From assembly GCA_020465985.1 (NCBI GenBank), contig JAANYP010001806.1, positions 62,001-126,000 of the forward strand: a stretch of 64,000 nt of DNA, written 5' to 3'. The notes beneath the pieces were generated by a model, which saw only the letters and a list, made by a program, of their open reading frames with translations, made no database searches and was not told the DNA's origin. Positions 45,671 to 58,414 of this stretch are shown here, in pieces. Made by a program: the position numbers and the translations under genes. This stretch comes from Centrapalus pauciflorus (Eukaryota; Streptophyta; Magnoliopsida; Asterales; Asteraceae). How positions within the stretch are numbered: position 1 is the stretch's first letter; the number at the start of each line of letters is the position of its first letter.

Positions 45671-46392
45671 TGATTTTATAATATTAATTTTAATTACGCG
45701 TGCTTAAACATTAAAAAATGGTCTGGATTATTTCTGATGTGGTGGTTTATTATGTTTAGTTTGTTTATTTACATTTATTTGGATTGTAATAGTACTTTTA
45801 CTTCTATTTTTTTATTTTGGAGTGTGATGTTTATTTAAGTTGAATTATAAAAGTTAAATTTTGTTTGTTTAATTTTAATTATTATGGATAAGGAATATGT
45901 ACCGATCTATCTTTCTATGTTTATAACCGATAAATTAATATTGATGAGACGAGGACGTCACAAAAGTCTAAGTTGGGGAGGGTAAGTTATAATGATAAAA
46001 TGAATTAATTAATTTAGCCCTCACAAAAATTTTTAGACTAAATAGTAAAAAAATGAAATTTTAACAGAGTTGGGCGCAGGGGGGGCGCAGGCCTGCGCTT
46101 GTCCTGCGTCTCATCGACCTAAAATACTGATTTGAGCCCCATTTCACCATTTTCACAACCCTAGAATAATAGTCTACGCTTGGGTGTGCGGCTCTCTCCC
46201 AAAACATCATTTTTGTGCCCAAAATTTGCAAATTTAAGCTTCAAAACACACCTACATTTTCACAAATATCAAAGATCTAGGCTAGAAATTACCCATTTGT
46301 GGATAGTTTCACTCATTTTGAAGATTTTTGGGTAGAGAAAGTGTGGAAGAAAAAAACAAGATTTGTACCAAGTTAAGCTTCCAATCACCAAG
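45671..46392 (+). promoter_or_regulatory. Athila internal module 2: purine tract, GC palindrome, leader exon
   Basis: AAGTTGGGGAGGG at 45970-45982, the perfect palindrome GCGCAGGCCTGCGC at 46085-46098 (identical to the LTR one at 1557), a leader with ACAACCCTAG, and a donor-like ACCAAG|GTTAG at 46392/46393. No convincing TATA. Same order as module 1 and the LTR. Confidence 0.45.
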
Positions 46393-46743
46393 GTTAGTGT
46401 TATTATTGAGTTATTGCAACTTATTTCATACTTTTTGAGCAAAAATGAAAGCTTGAGCTTCATGGTCATCCATGGAGTTTTGATGGTGATTTTGACTTTT
46501 TAGAGTCAAAGTATGTGAAATTGCATGAATTTGATGATATCCTTGATGTATGTTTTATATGATATATGTTTATTTGTTAAGTTTGTTACTTTGTCATGGT
46601 TAATTTCTAGAGATTAATTTGGGTTTTAAAGTTGGTTGCCTAAATGTGCATATGTTGTTAAAATTATAAAACTTGGGTGATTAGCTTAAAAATAAATCCT
46701 ATGTGCTAAATGGTTTTTATTGAAAACATGATATGTGTTTAGT

Positions 46744-48867
46744 TGTAACATCCTTGGATTTAAATTATTGTATTTGAAGTTATTAAGTTTTAATATGTAA
46801 TTTAAGTTGAATTATGAAAGTTGGTACGAAATTTGGATTAATTATAAAGTTTGTTGAATTATTTGGAAATTTAGAATTTTAAATTATTAAGTGAAAATAA
46901 TTATTTAATTATTAAGGATAATAAATAAAGATGGATTCTTTATTTATATAATCATAATCAGTATTTATGGAACCGGATGAGTTGAGGGGTTAGATGTGTC
47001 AAAAGATGGAAATGGGTAATAAAAAGGGGGAAATGTCTTTAATTTAATTCATTTGAATTTTCCACTCTCTCTCTACCATCTCTCGGCTCTCGGCTCTCTC
47101 TCTCTACAAATTGAAGAATTATCGAAAAGTTGCTGTTTGAAGCTGAAAATTTGGATTCAGATTGCATTCAAGGAACTATAACATCTGCAATTGACGAATT
47201 AAGGTAAACATTTCACAAATTCTTCGAAATTGATGGTTTTTAGTTCGGATTTGTTAAAATCCGAAATATTAATTTGGTGTTGAAGATGTTGATGCATGTG
47301 TGATATTTTTATGGATTTGTTTAAATCTAGTGTATAAGATGCTACATATTAAATTTCAGCTCCTGATTCGAATTAAAAGTATGGATTTGAGCATTTAGTG
47401 TGTGTTTTAGTGTGTGGGTCGATGGATGATGAAAAAATGGTTAAAAAGGTTGTGATTTGGTGCATGATAGAGGTTAATGATAGTGTTAAAGTGGTTGAAA
47501 TTAAGTGTATTTTAGTTGGTATAATTTATTTCATGTATTGAATTAGTACCAAAAATGAAGGAATTAAATCTGGAAATTTTATAAACTTAGAACATATTCG
47601 AATGGGGTTGGTGTCCGAATTCGGATCCGAGATGAACTCGGATCTGGTCCGAATTCGGATGAGCCCAGATTTCAGATTAGCAAAATAATTTCCAAGTATT
47701 GATATTTCGGTTGAGGTCCTAATTCGGTTGGGGACCGAATCAGGATATGGTCCGAATTAGCTTGGGTCCGAAATTAAAGGGGACCGAATTTGGATTTATG
47801 TGGGATCCGAATTGGGATGCATGTGGGATCCGAACTGGGGTCCGAATTCGGGTGGGGACCGAATTCGGACATAGATCCGAAATTGGGACCAAAACTTTGC
47901 AATTATTATAAAATTAAGTTTTATGAGATTAAACAAGTTATTGACACAATGTGTTGTTACAACTGACTTAACAGGTCCCTTGTGGTGTTGTTTAACCCAC
48001 AGTGGGGTACTTTGTGGATCCGGTTGAAATTCCGAGGAGAAATAATATTAATCTGAAGTTTAATAACGCACCCACTGTGAGTACCTTTGATTTTAACATT
48101 GCTGCATCTGCATTATGTTTGCATTGCCTGCTGAGGCATGTTGTTTCATATTCGTTTGGCATTTTACTAACATGCGTATATGTTGATGCACATTCATACT
48201 TGTTGCATGTCCGTTCATTTTTTGTGCATCCTTTCGATGGACCTGCGTGGTCGCATCTGTACTCTGATGTTACTGTGCTATATGACCAAGAGTTTGACAC
48301 CTCTGTGGTCAGGATAGACAGTAGGTCATCCCCGATGTAATGTCTGCCTCAGATGGTTGGTTATTCTTATGCCGAGTGTCAACTCGAAGGAGCTGCGGCT
48401 CGGGTTTGCGTACTTGGAGTACGTGTGGGGTATACGGTATGTGTTACCGCGGTTACCCTGGGTGGCATCATAATGATTTGTAGAATGTGTAAAATTCATA
48501 TGGTATTCACTAAGCTTTAGCTTACCCCTTCAGTTGTTACATTTTTACAGGAAAAGGGAAATCCGCTACGGGACCGTCTAGCTAGGACGTTTATTGAAGT
48601 GTTTGAAGATTTCCACTGTTTTAACTTGGTATTTGTTCTATGGAAACAATGTTGTAATAAATTTTGGGGATGATGTAATACCTTTGGATTTGTAGACTTA
48701 GATGTGTAACCTATGTAGCACCGTAGGGTGTATGACAAATTTGTATTATTTTATTATGTATTTTGCTTCCGCACTTTAATTAAGGTATCAGATCATTATA
48801 TATTTGTTTGATGGTGAATAATCCTGGGTGAATTGTGATTGGTGGTTAATGTGGCAAGGATGTCACA
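46744..48867 (+). repeat. Element F 5' LTR
   Basis: 2124 bp. Contains a CT-rich stretch (about 47066-47105), a cluster of TCCGAATTCGG-type half-palindromes (47613-47886), and a GC-richer 3' part. A 112-codon ORF (48002-48340) is present in both LTRs but has no recognisable domain and is not called. Confidence 0.93.
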
Positions 48868-48873
48868 TCGAGA

Positions 48874-48885
48874 TGGTATCAGAGC
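48874..48885 (+). other. Primer binding site, initiator Met tRNA type (F)
   Basis: TGGTATCAGAGC six bases after the LTR end. From 48886 to 49088 is a short leader without a gene. Confidence 0.92.
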
Positions 48886-49088
48886 AGTAGTTTGAGATTC
48901 AAGTGTCCGTGAGGTCTTGGTCTCAAACATTAAGTGTTGACATGTAGTGATTCTAAGTAATGATCTGAACTAAGATAGGTTACGATCTAGTAATCATAAG
49001 AATATTGACTATCATACGGGACAATTGGGTGGTGTCTATAAATCAATGACATGTTACTAAATAAGTTATATGTTTCATATTTCAGAAC

Positions 49089-52000
49089 ATGTCTGGAGGA
49101 GGAATGACACCAGAAGAGACGAGAGAAATGATGCTAGCCATGATGGCTGAGCAAAATCGGATGATTCAGGACCAGTTTCGGGCTCGAGATGAGGCCGAAG
49201 CTAAACGAAGAGAAGATAAGAGAAAGAATAAGGAAAGAGAGGGAAACGATGACGAGCAAGGTGACAACACTGGGTCATCAAATAAGCCCAGGGGTTGCCG
49301 TTTCAAGGACTTTAAGGGAAATGGAGCCGTTGAGTTTACTGGGTTGGGTGATGCTGTTACTGCATTGGAGTGGATAACAGCTACAGAAAGGACTTTCTGA
49401 ATCAGCGATTGTGCTGAGAAGGATATGGTCCGATTCGCTACTGCCATGTTCACCAAAGACGCAATAATGTGGTGGAACTCGATGGTGAATGCACTAACAA
49501 TGGAGAAGGTTGCTGTAATGAAATGGGCTGAGTTCACTGAAGTTTTCACTCAGCAGTACTGCCCGGCCGATGAGCGCCGAAGATTGGAGGCTAAATTCAT
49601 GACGCTGATTCAGGGGACTAAGTCTGTGTCCCAGTATGCTGTAGAGTTCACGAGGCTAAGTTTGTTCGCGCCTCATCAAGTGGATACTGAGGAAAGAAAA
49701 GTGACCAGGTTTGAGGCTGGTCTTGATTTGGAGATTCGGAGGGTAATGAGCAATGTACGCTACCCCACATTTGCTGGTCTATTGGAAGCCGCCAGAAATG
49801 TGGAACAGATTTTAAGTATGTCTGGTTACGTGATGGGGTCTTCTGCTGCTTCAGCTAATCCAACTCAACCTTCACCACCGAAACGCCAACGCGAAGGAGG
49901 TTATTCTGGTTCTTCACGATCTTCGCAGTACTCGCCACAACAGTCCTTCCGTCGACAATCTAGTTCTTCCGGTCGTGCACGTGCTTACTCTATCAACACC
50001 GAGCCCCAGTATTGTAACAAGTGCCATCTAGAACATTTTGGCAAGTGCACAAACGGGCGTGCGTGTTTTTGCTGCGGAGAGTTGGGCCACTTTCAGAATG
50101 AATGCCCACGGAGATCTGATGCTTGCCATAAGTGTGGAGTATGGGGGCACTATAGTCGGAATTGTCGAAAGAATGCTCCAGCAGCTGCTGCTCCATCGAC
50201 GACACGATCATCTGGGGGATCTAGTGGTGGTTCAGTCAACCGTCGGAACCAGCCACAAAGGGCACCGGCTCGTGCTTTTCAGATAACGGCAGAGCAGGCT
50301 AGGGAAAACCCGGAGGTGGTCACGGGTATGTTTATTGTAAACTCTTTACCTGCAAGAGTATTATTTGACTCGGGTGCCAATAGATCGTTTGTATCTACTA
50401 TGTTTGCACAACAACTTGCCATGCCTTTGTCTAAGCTATCTGCAATACTAGATATTGAAACTGCTAGTAATACTTTAGTTAAAGTAGATCATGTATACCG
50501 AAACTGCACCTTAGTGATTGAAGATGTAGTCTTCAATTTGGACTTGATTCCGATCGAGTTTAGTGAATTTGATGTAATTATCGGGATGGATTGGTTGATA
50601 GAGAATGAAGCCCACATAGTATGTAAGAAGCGAATGATAAAGATAACTACTCCAGAGGGGCGTGAGATTTGCATTTATGGGGATAGGAGAAGTGGGGATC
50701 TGTGTTTGTTGACTGTTGCAAAAGCTCGAAAGCTTGTTGCAAAGGGATGTGACGCCTACCTGGCATATGCTATTGATGCCAAGGCTGAGAAGAAGACGTT
50801 GGCCGATGTGCCTGTTGTTTCACAATTCCCGGATGTGTTTCCGGAAGACTTGTCTGGCGTGCCGCCTGAGAGACAAGTGGAATTTAGAATTGATCTGATC
50901 CCTGGAGCTGCACCGGTAGCTCGTTCTCCTTATCGCCTTGCCCCAACCGAGATGAAAGAGATGATGACACAACTCCAGTAGTTGTTGGACAAGGGCTTTA
51001 TTCGACCAAGTTCATCGCCGTGGGGAGCCCCTGTTTTGTTTGTGAAAAAGAAGGATGGCACAATGCGAATGTGCATTGATTACCGGGAGTTGAATAAACT
51101 GACTGTTAAGAACAAGTATCCGCTGCCGCGGATAGATGACTAATTTGATCAGTTACATGGAGCTTCTGTCTTTTCTAAGATCGACTTGAGGTCGGGGTAT
51201 CATCAGTTAAAAGTTCGAGAGGAAGATGTCCCTAAGACAGCTTTCAGGACTCGGTATGGGCATTACGAGTTTCTGGTGATGCCTTTCGGTTTAACCAATG
51301 CCCCGGCAGTGTTTACGGATTTAATGAATAGAGTATGTAGATCGATGTTGGATAAATCGGTAATTGTGTTCATCGATGATATTTTAGTATACTCTAAGTC
51401 GGAAGCCGAACATGCTGATCGTTTAAGGGAATTGCTGGAATTGCTAAGAAAAGAGAAGCTGTATGCCAAGTTCTCAAAATGTGAGTTTTGGCTGCAACAG
51501 ATTCAGTTTTTAGGGCATGTAATTTCGGGGGCCGGAATTTCAGTAGATCCGGCTAAGGTAGAAGCGGTAAGAAACTGGGAGCCGCCTCGTTCAGCTACTG
51601 AAGTCAGAAGTTTTCTGGGGCTGGCGGGCTATTATCGGAGGTTCATTAAGGACTTTTCAAAGATTGCAGTCCCTTTAACTGTGTTAACGAAGAAGAATGC
51701 ACCTTTTGTCTGGGAAACCGTGCAGCAAGAGGCGTTTGATGTTTTGAAGAAAACGTTAAGTGAAGCACCGATACTTGCCCTACCAGAGGGCAATGAAGAT
51801 TTTGTGGTATACACGGATGCTTCGAGGTTGGGACTTGGTGCGGTATTGATGCAACGTGGAAAAGTTATAGCTTATGCTTCGAGACAGTTAAAGCAACACG
51901 AGAAGAATTATTCCACTCATGACTTGGAGTTGACTGCAGTTACGTTTGCATTAAAATTGTGGAGACACTATCTCTATGGAACTAAGTGTCAGTTATACAC

Positions 52001-53639
52001 GGATCATAAGAGCCTGAAGTACATATTCAGCCAGAAGGAACTTAACATGAGACAGAGACGTTCGATGGAATTAATAAAGGATTATGACTGTGAAATCCTT
52101 TACCATCCTGGAAAGGCTAACGTGGTAGCCGATGCTTTGAGTCGCAAAGCGTATGCCAAGGATTGCTGTTACATGTTGACATCTACTATGTTAACATCCA
52201 CTATTATTGATGATGTCAAGGCCGCTCAGGAGGAAGCCTTGAAAGACGAGAATGTTGGTGCTGAGGATATAAGGGTGCAAATGAAGAATATGGAAACAAG
52301 TGAAACGGGTTTGAAAGGTATATATGGGAGGATCTGGGTGCCGAAGTTTGGTGGGATGCGAAAAGTGATTATCGAAGAAGCACATCAATCGAAGTTTTCT
52401 GTACATCCCGGAAGCACAAAGATGTACAACGAGCTTAAAGCAGATTTTTGGTGGCCAGGATTAAAGAAAGACATAGGCCAGTACGTGGAGAGATGCAGAA
52501 CTTGTCGGTTAGTGAAAGCCGAACATCAGCAACCATATGGTAGTCTGCAACCGCTTCCCATTCCGGAATGGAAGTGGGAGCATATCACGATGGACTTTGT
52601 CACAAAATTGCCGAAAACTAGGCGTCAACACGATACGGTATGGGTCATCGTTGATAGATTAACCAAGTCGGCACACTTCATTCCAATAAGAGAAAGTTAT
52701 TCACTGGAAAAGTTAGCTCAGATTTACTTGGATGAGATTATTTCGAGACATGGAGTACCTAAGACTATAGTATCTGATCGGGACAGCCGATTTACTTCCA
52801 ATTTTTGGTCGGCTTTACAAGAAGGGTTGGGAACGAGAATAGCAATGAGTACGGCTTACCGACCGCAAACCGATGGTCAAAGTGAAAGGACTATCCTGAC
52901 ACTTGAAGATATGATGCGGTCGTGTATATTGGATCTCGGTGGCAATTGGGACGATCATTTGCCACTGATCGAGTTTTCATATAACAACAGTTACCACGCG
53001 ACGATCAAGAAAGCGTCGTTTGAGGCATTGTATGGGAGAAGATGTAGGACTCCTACATGTTGGAGGGAAACCGGTGAAACGCCGATTGCTGGGCCGGCAT
53101 TACTTCAAGAAACGAATGAGAAAATTCATTTGGTAAGACAGAATATGAAGGCAGCCCAGGATCGTCCGAAAAGTTATTACGATAAAAGGCACAAACCAAT
53201 CAGCTTTGAGGTAAATGATTGGGTGTATCTGAAAGTATCACCAATGAGGGGTGTTACTCGTTTCGTGAAGAGAGGCAAACTGGCTCCGAGATTTGTTGGG
53301 CCATTTAAGATAGTAGAAAAAGTTGGAAACCAATCATATCGTTTAGAGTTACCTGAAGAAATGTCGGGCATACATCCGGTGTTCCATGTTGGGAACCTTA
53401 GAAAGTCGTTCACAACCGAAAACGAAGATTGGGTAGATCACACGGAGTTGCAGATTGATGAAAGGCTCTGGTATGTTGAAGAGCCGGAATGTGTGTTAGA
53501 TACAAAAGTGAAGAAATTAAGAAGCAAAGAAATTGAAATGGTGCTTGTACGTTGGAAGCATCACAAAGGAGCGAATCATACCTGGGAGACTAAGTCTGAG
53601 ATGTTAAAGAAATATCCGCAACTTTTTGGATTCGAGTAA
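49089..53639 (+). pseudogene. gag-pol: Element F Gag-Pol polyprotein with chromodomain (three stops)
   Basis: One continuous frame of about 1517 codons, broken only by TGA 49398-49400, TAG 50979-50981 and TAA 51141-51143. Retrotrans_gag (about 49300-49800), CCHC knuckles (CFCCGELGHFQNEC and CHKCGVWGHYSRNC, about 50063-50166), aspartic protease with LFDSGANRSFVS (near 50365), RT with FIDD at 51369-51380, RNase H (YTDASRLGLGAVL, near 51810), integrase zinc finger and DDE core (MDFVTKLPK, VSDRDSRF, GQSERTI; about 52330-53000), and a chromodomain-like end (LVRWKHHKGANHTWE, about 53540). The chromodomain would read histone marks to target integration. No frameshift is seen. Confidence 0.93.
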
Positions 53640-53676
53640 CTTCGAGGACGAAGTTTGAGCGTGGTGGAGCCCATGC

Positions 53677-55799
53677 TGTAACATCCTTGGATTTAAATTA
53701 TTGTATTTGAAGTTATTAAGTTTTAATGTGTAATTTAAGTTGAATTATGAAAGTTGGTACGAAATTTGGATTAATTATAAAGTTTGTTGAATTATTTGGA
53801 AATTTAGAATTTTAAATTATTAAGTGAAAATAATTATTTAATTATTAAGGATAATAAATAAAGATGGATTCTTTATTTATATAATCATAATCAGTATTTA
53901 TGGAACCGGATGAGTTGAGGGGTTAGATGTGTCAAAAGATGGAAATGGATAATAAAAAGGGGGAAATGTCTTTAATTTAATTCATTTGAATTTTCCACTC
54001 TCTCTCTACCATCTCTCGGCTCTCGGCTCTCTCTCTCTACAAATTGAAGAATTATCGAAAAGTTGCTGTTTGAAGCTGAAAATTTGGATTCAGATTGCAT
54101 TCAAGGAACTATAACATCTACAATTGACGAATTAAGGTAAACATTTCACAAATTCTTCGAAATTGATGGTTTTTAGTTCGGATTTGTTAAAATCCGAAAT
54201 ATTAATTTGGTGTTGAAGATGTTGATGCATGTGTGATATTTTTATGGATTTGTTTAAATCTAGTGTATAAGTTGCTACATATTAAATTTCAGCTCCTGAT
54301 TCGAATTAAAAGTATGGATTTGAGCATTTAGTGTGTGTTTTAGTGTGTGGGTCGATGGATGATGAAAAAATGGTTAAAAAGGTTGTGATTTGGTGCATGA
54401 AAGAGGTTAATGATAGTGTTAAAGTGGTTGAAATTAAGTGTATTTTAGTTGGTATAATTTATTTCATGTATTGAATTAGTACCAAAAATGAAGGAATTAA
54501 ATCTGGAAATTTTATAAACTTAGAACATATTCGAATGGGGTTGGTGTCCAAATTCGGATCCGAGATGAACTCGGATCTGGTCCGAATTCGGATGAGCCCA
54601 GATTTCAGATTAGCAAAATAATTTCCAAGTATTGATATTTCGGTTGAGGTCCTAATTCGGTTGGGGACCGAATCAGGATATGGTCCGAATTAGCTTGGGT
54701 CCGAAATTAAAGGGGACCGAATTTGGATTTATGTGGGACCGAATTGGGATTTATGTGGAATCCGAACTGGGGGTCCGAATTCGGGTGGGATCCGAATTCG
54801 GACATAGATCCGAAATTGGGACCAAACTTTGCAATAATTATAAAATTAAGTTTTGTGAAATTAAACAAGTTATTGACACAATGTGTTGTTACAACTGAAT
54901 TAACAGGTCCCTTGTGGTGTTGTTTAACCCACAGTGGGGTACTTTGTGGATCCGGTTGAAATTCCGAGGAGAAATAATATTAATCTGAAGTTTAATAACG
55001 CACCCACTGTGAGTACCTTTGATTTTAACATTGCTGCATCTGCATTATGTTTGCATTGCCTGCTGAGGCATGTTGTTTCATATTCGTTTGGCATTCTACT
55101 AACATGCGTATATGTTGATGCACATTCATACTTGTTGCATGTCCGTTCATTTGTTGTGCATCCTTTCGATGGACCTGCGTGGTCGCATCTGTACTCTGAT
55201 GTTACTGTGCTATATGACCAAGAGTTTGACACCTCTGTGGTCAGGATAGACAGTAGGTCATCCCCGATGTAATGTCTGCCTCAGATGGTTGGTTATTCTT
55301 ATGCCGAGTGTCAACTCGAAGGAGCTGCGGCTCGGGTTTGCGTACTTGGAGTACGTGTGGGGTATACGGTATGTGTTACCGCGGTTACCCTGGGTGGCAT
55401 CATAATGATTTGTAGAATGTGTAAAATTCATATGGTATTCACTAAGCTTTAGCTTACCCCTTCAGTTGTTACATTTTTACAGGAAAAGGGAAATCCGCTG
55501 CGGGACCGTCTAGCTAGGACGTTTATTGAAGTGTTTGAAGATTTCCACTGTTTTAACTTGGTATTTGTTCTATGGAAACAATGTTGTAATAAATTTTGGG
55601 GACGATGTAATACCTTTGGATTTGTAGACTTAGATGTGTAACCTATGTAGCACCGCAGGGTGTATGACAAATTTGTATTATTTTATTATGTATTTTGCTT
55701 CCGCACTTTAATTAAGGTATCAGATCATTATATATTTGTTTGATGGTGAATAATCCTGGGTGAATTGTGATTGGTGGTTAATGTGGCAAGGGTGTCACA
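53677..55799 (+). repeat. Element F 3' LTR
   Basis: 2123 bp, TGTAACATCC...GGTGTCACA. Preceded by a purine-rich GAGCGTGGTGGAGCCCATGC (53657-53676) that probably contains the PPT. The TCCGAATTCGG cluster is at 54546-54820 and shows more differences from the 5' copy than the rest of the LTR. Confidence 0.93.
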
Positions 55800-55982
55800 T
55801 TAGTGCTTAAAATAATGGCAAATTATAGACTATATATATTGGATGCAAAATGTGAGCGTAAAAGAGTATATATGTATATATAGTTGCATCTTTTAAGTAA
55901 GCGTAATTGTGCAAATTGCAATTATAGGTCACATTATTTAATTTATCTCATACATATTGTGGTTCGTTGGCACAAATTGTAG

Positions 55983-57520
55983 ATGTCGAGGAGAACGAGA
56001 CAGCGAACCCAAAATGTTGATGTCCCGATAGATTGGTCTCCAAACCTCCTACTATCCAAACACCCCGAACACATTAGAACACACTTATTTTTGTATAAGA
56101 AATATTCAAATAAAGTGTTAAATGAAAAGAGAGTTAAGAGGAGTGATTTTGAGGATTACGGGATCCCATACCTTTTTGACTATTTGGGGGTGGGAAAGTG
56201 TGTTAGTATGGGCGGCAATGATATATATCAGTCCGATGTAGTCGAGTGGATGTCTACCCTACGGAGGGAGACGGGTCGTTCAGCGAACGACTTTAGGTTG
56301 ATAGGTACCGTCCATGGTAGGGACGTGGCGATGGATGCACAAATCCTTCGCCAATTATTTAATTTAGATACTGGGGTAGACTACGAAGGGTCTAACCAGC
56401 AGGGGTACGAGTATAGGAATGAGGCCCAATTGGCCTTCACTGATATGACTTGGTCAGAGGAGTGGACAGAGCAGGTTAATAGAGTTTTTATCCCATCCAT
56501 TTTGGAGTCCAAGTCCTCCACTTCCTACAGCTGAAAGGCTTTATCTTCGAGGTGTAAGGTGCTTCACAAGATTCTTGTGAACAACATCTTGCCTCGTGAT
56601 AGCGACCTGACCAAAGTAAGGCATACGGATATCACAGTCCTTCACGCCCTTCTTAAGGGTAGGCCCAGACTGTCCTTTGTGTGGACAAATATGAATGATT
56701 TATGGGCCATGTACGACACGAGAGAGAGGACGATCATCCCCCATGCTTGGTTGATCTCCAAGTTCCTTGAGAGGACGGGCTCACTTTCGCCTGATTCCCT
56801 GCTATCCCCCATTTCGGTGACGTTCATTACGGCCGCCATGCATGTTCCCTACCTTGATTTTTAGGGAGGTTGACGAAGGGTTCGAGATATTCGACAAAGA
56901 GACAAATGAGTCGTATATCGAGGACTATACTGAGGATGAGAGGAGAGAGAGAAGAGAAGGCCGCCAATGAGGCGGGAGTTCGGCATGCTGAGCCGAACCT
57001 AGGTGCATCTACCTCGCGCAGTCGAGGTAATGACAGTTTTGATTTTGACAGCATGATGACACGGATTGAGGATATAGCAGTGGGTCAGGGTGAGTTCCAA
57101 GAGGATGTGACCCAGAGGCCACATGAGATGAATGGGCGTATGACCCATATTTATGATAGGCTCGATCACTTAGTAGGTCGGGTAGATCAGTTACAAGATG
57201 GGCAGAGAGCCCTGGCATACCAAAGTGCCTACTACCAGCATCATAACTGGGCATATTGGGAGGGAGTCCGACATCACGAGGACTCCATGGTCGGTATGTC
57301 ATATCAGTCTTATGAGGATTACACGATGCCCGACTACCAAGCCTATAACCCTGCCGTAGATACTTATCAGCGCTATCCGGCGCATGGCAGGCAGGACCTC
57401 CCAGACTCGATGCCTCCTCACTTGGTTCCGCCGACTGCACAATTCACCCATGGCCAGAACCCGTACCGACTTTTTCAACAACGGCTCGGTCCTCCTCCGC
57501 CGCCGCCTCCATTTGAATGA
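55983..57520 (+). pseudogene. Athila env-like ORF 2 (frameshifted)
   Basis: ATG at 55983 after TTGTAG. Segments 55983-56534, 56559-56864 and 56870-57520, joined by at least three frame changes. The N-terminal domain carries GRDVAMDAQILRQLFNL and the transposon-protein motif ITVLHALLKGRPRLSFVW. The C-terminal part has a coiled coil (MNGRMTHIYDRLDHLVGRVD) and a Tyr/His-rich tail ending in a seven-Pro run. It is paralogous to 44399-45670: GTVHGRD, LVNNILP and VLHALLKGRP correspond to GRVGNKE, ILNILP and VVHALMTGQP. Better preserved than ORF 1. Cellular role unknown. Confidence 0.72.
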
Positions 57521-58414
57521 TTGGGTACTATCCTTCCTTATTCTTTACTTTTCTGTCTTTTATTTTATTTTAGTTTGTTATGCATTTAATTTCTTTATCG
57601 TAATTTACATTTATTTTTAGTTCTTAGCCGAGTCCTATTTAAAGTTTATAATGTTTTTAGAGTCTGTCATGTCTTCCCCATTTGAGTCTTGTTTTTCGAT
57701 CAGGCCGTGGAACATGATGATACTTAGAAAATACATGTGCGAGTAAATTGTCTAATGGTGACAGGATATTTTATAATTAAGAAAAGAGTCGTAGTGATAA
57801 TTAAAACTTTTGCCATGTAAAATGAATTCAAGTACGTTAAAATTTATTTGGGCTTAAATATAAGTAATGTGTCAAAAGATTTTGGAAACTCATGCAATAA
57901 GGGGGAGAACTTAATCATGATTTAGCCTCAAAAGTAAGATAATTGTAGCATAGATGGTACGGGAAACTAAGTCCCTAGGGGTACCTCTCATGCCTAATCC
58001 CCTAAAACCATTTGGTTTGGGAGCGGTTGACCGAAATCTCGTTACATGGACCACCTAGCTAATGTAGTGGAATGAATACAGATAGAAGTATGGTGTTAAA
58101 AAAAAAAAAGAAAAGAAAATTTGTCGTAAACATGCAAAGAGGAAAAAGATGGTCGGAAGACCCACATGTTTTAAGTATCGTAAACCTTGAGCTAAAAGGG
58201 TATTTTCAAATGTGAGATACATTATATAAATGATAAGAAAAGTATATTTTAACTGAAAACGTCTTCAATTTACATGTAAAAATTTTAATGCATTAATACG
58301 AAGGCTAGCTTGACATAAAATTCCTAGACTCACTGCCAAAACATGCTTGTTACTTAGTTAGTTCTGATTCCAAAAGCTTGTTCGGGGACGACCAAGAGTT
58401 AAGTTGGGGAGATT
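57521..58414 (+). other. Athila 3' noncoding region and PPT
   Basis: About 890 bp without a supported ORF, with a GGGGGAGAAC tract at about 57901 and an A-rich run at 58099-58125. It ends in the PPT AAGTTGGGGAGATT (58401-58414) next to the 3' LTR. Confidence 0.75.

Larger units (their letters stand above)
46744..55799 (+). mobile_element. Ty3/gypsy chromovirus F (Tekay/Del-like), full length
   Basis: TSD TTAGT at 46739-46743 and 55800-55804. LTRs of 2124 and 2123 bp, TGTAACATCC...GTCACA, differing at roughly 20-25 sites (about 1%). iMet-type PBS, a single gag-pol frame, and a C-terminal chromodomain. Long LTRs, this PBS and the chromodomain fit the Tekay/Del clade. Three in-frame stops inactivate it. 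Confidence 0.93.
46393..55982 (+). other. Predicted Athila intron 2 (carries chromovirus F)
   Basis: Donor CAAG|GTTAG at 46393; acceptor CACAAATTGTAG ending 55982, immediately before the second env-like ATG. About 530 bp without element F. Splice sites are inferred from sequence only. Confidence 0.4.

Noticed and set aside
48002..48340. 112-codon ORF present in both LTRs of element F (also 54934-55272)
   Set aside because: It recurs only because LTRs are duplicates. It starts in noncoding LTR sequence, has no recognisable domain, and also reads open on the opposite strand.
57521..58414. Possible host gene fragment between the env-like ORF 2 and the LTR
   Set aside because: No ORF or homology recognised. 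Position before the PPT marks it as Athila 3' noncoding sequence.
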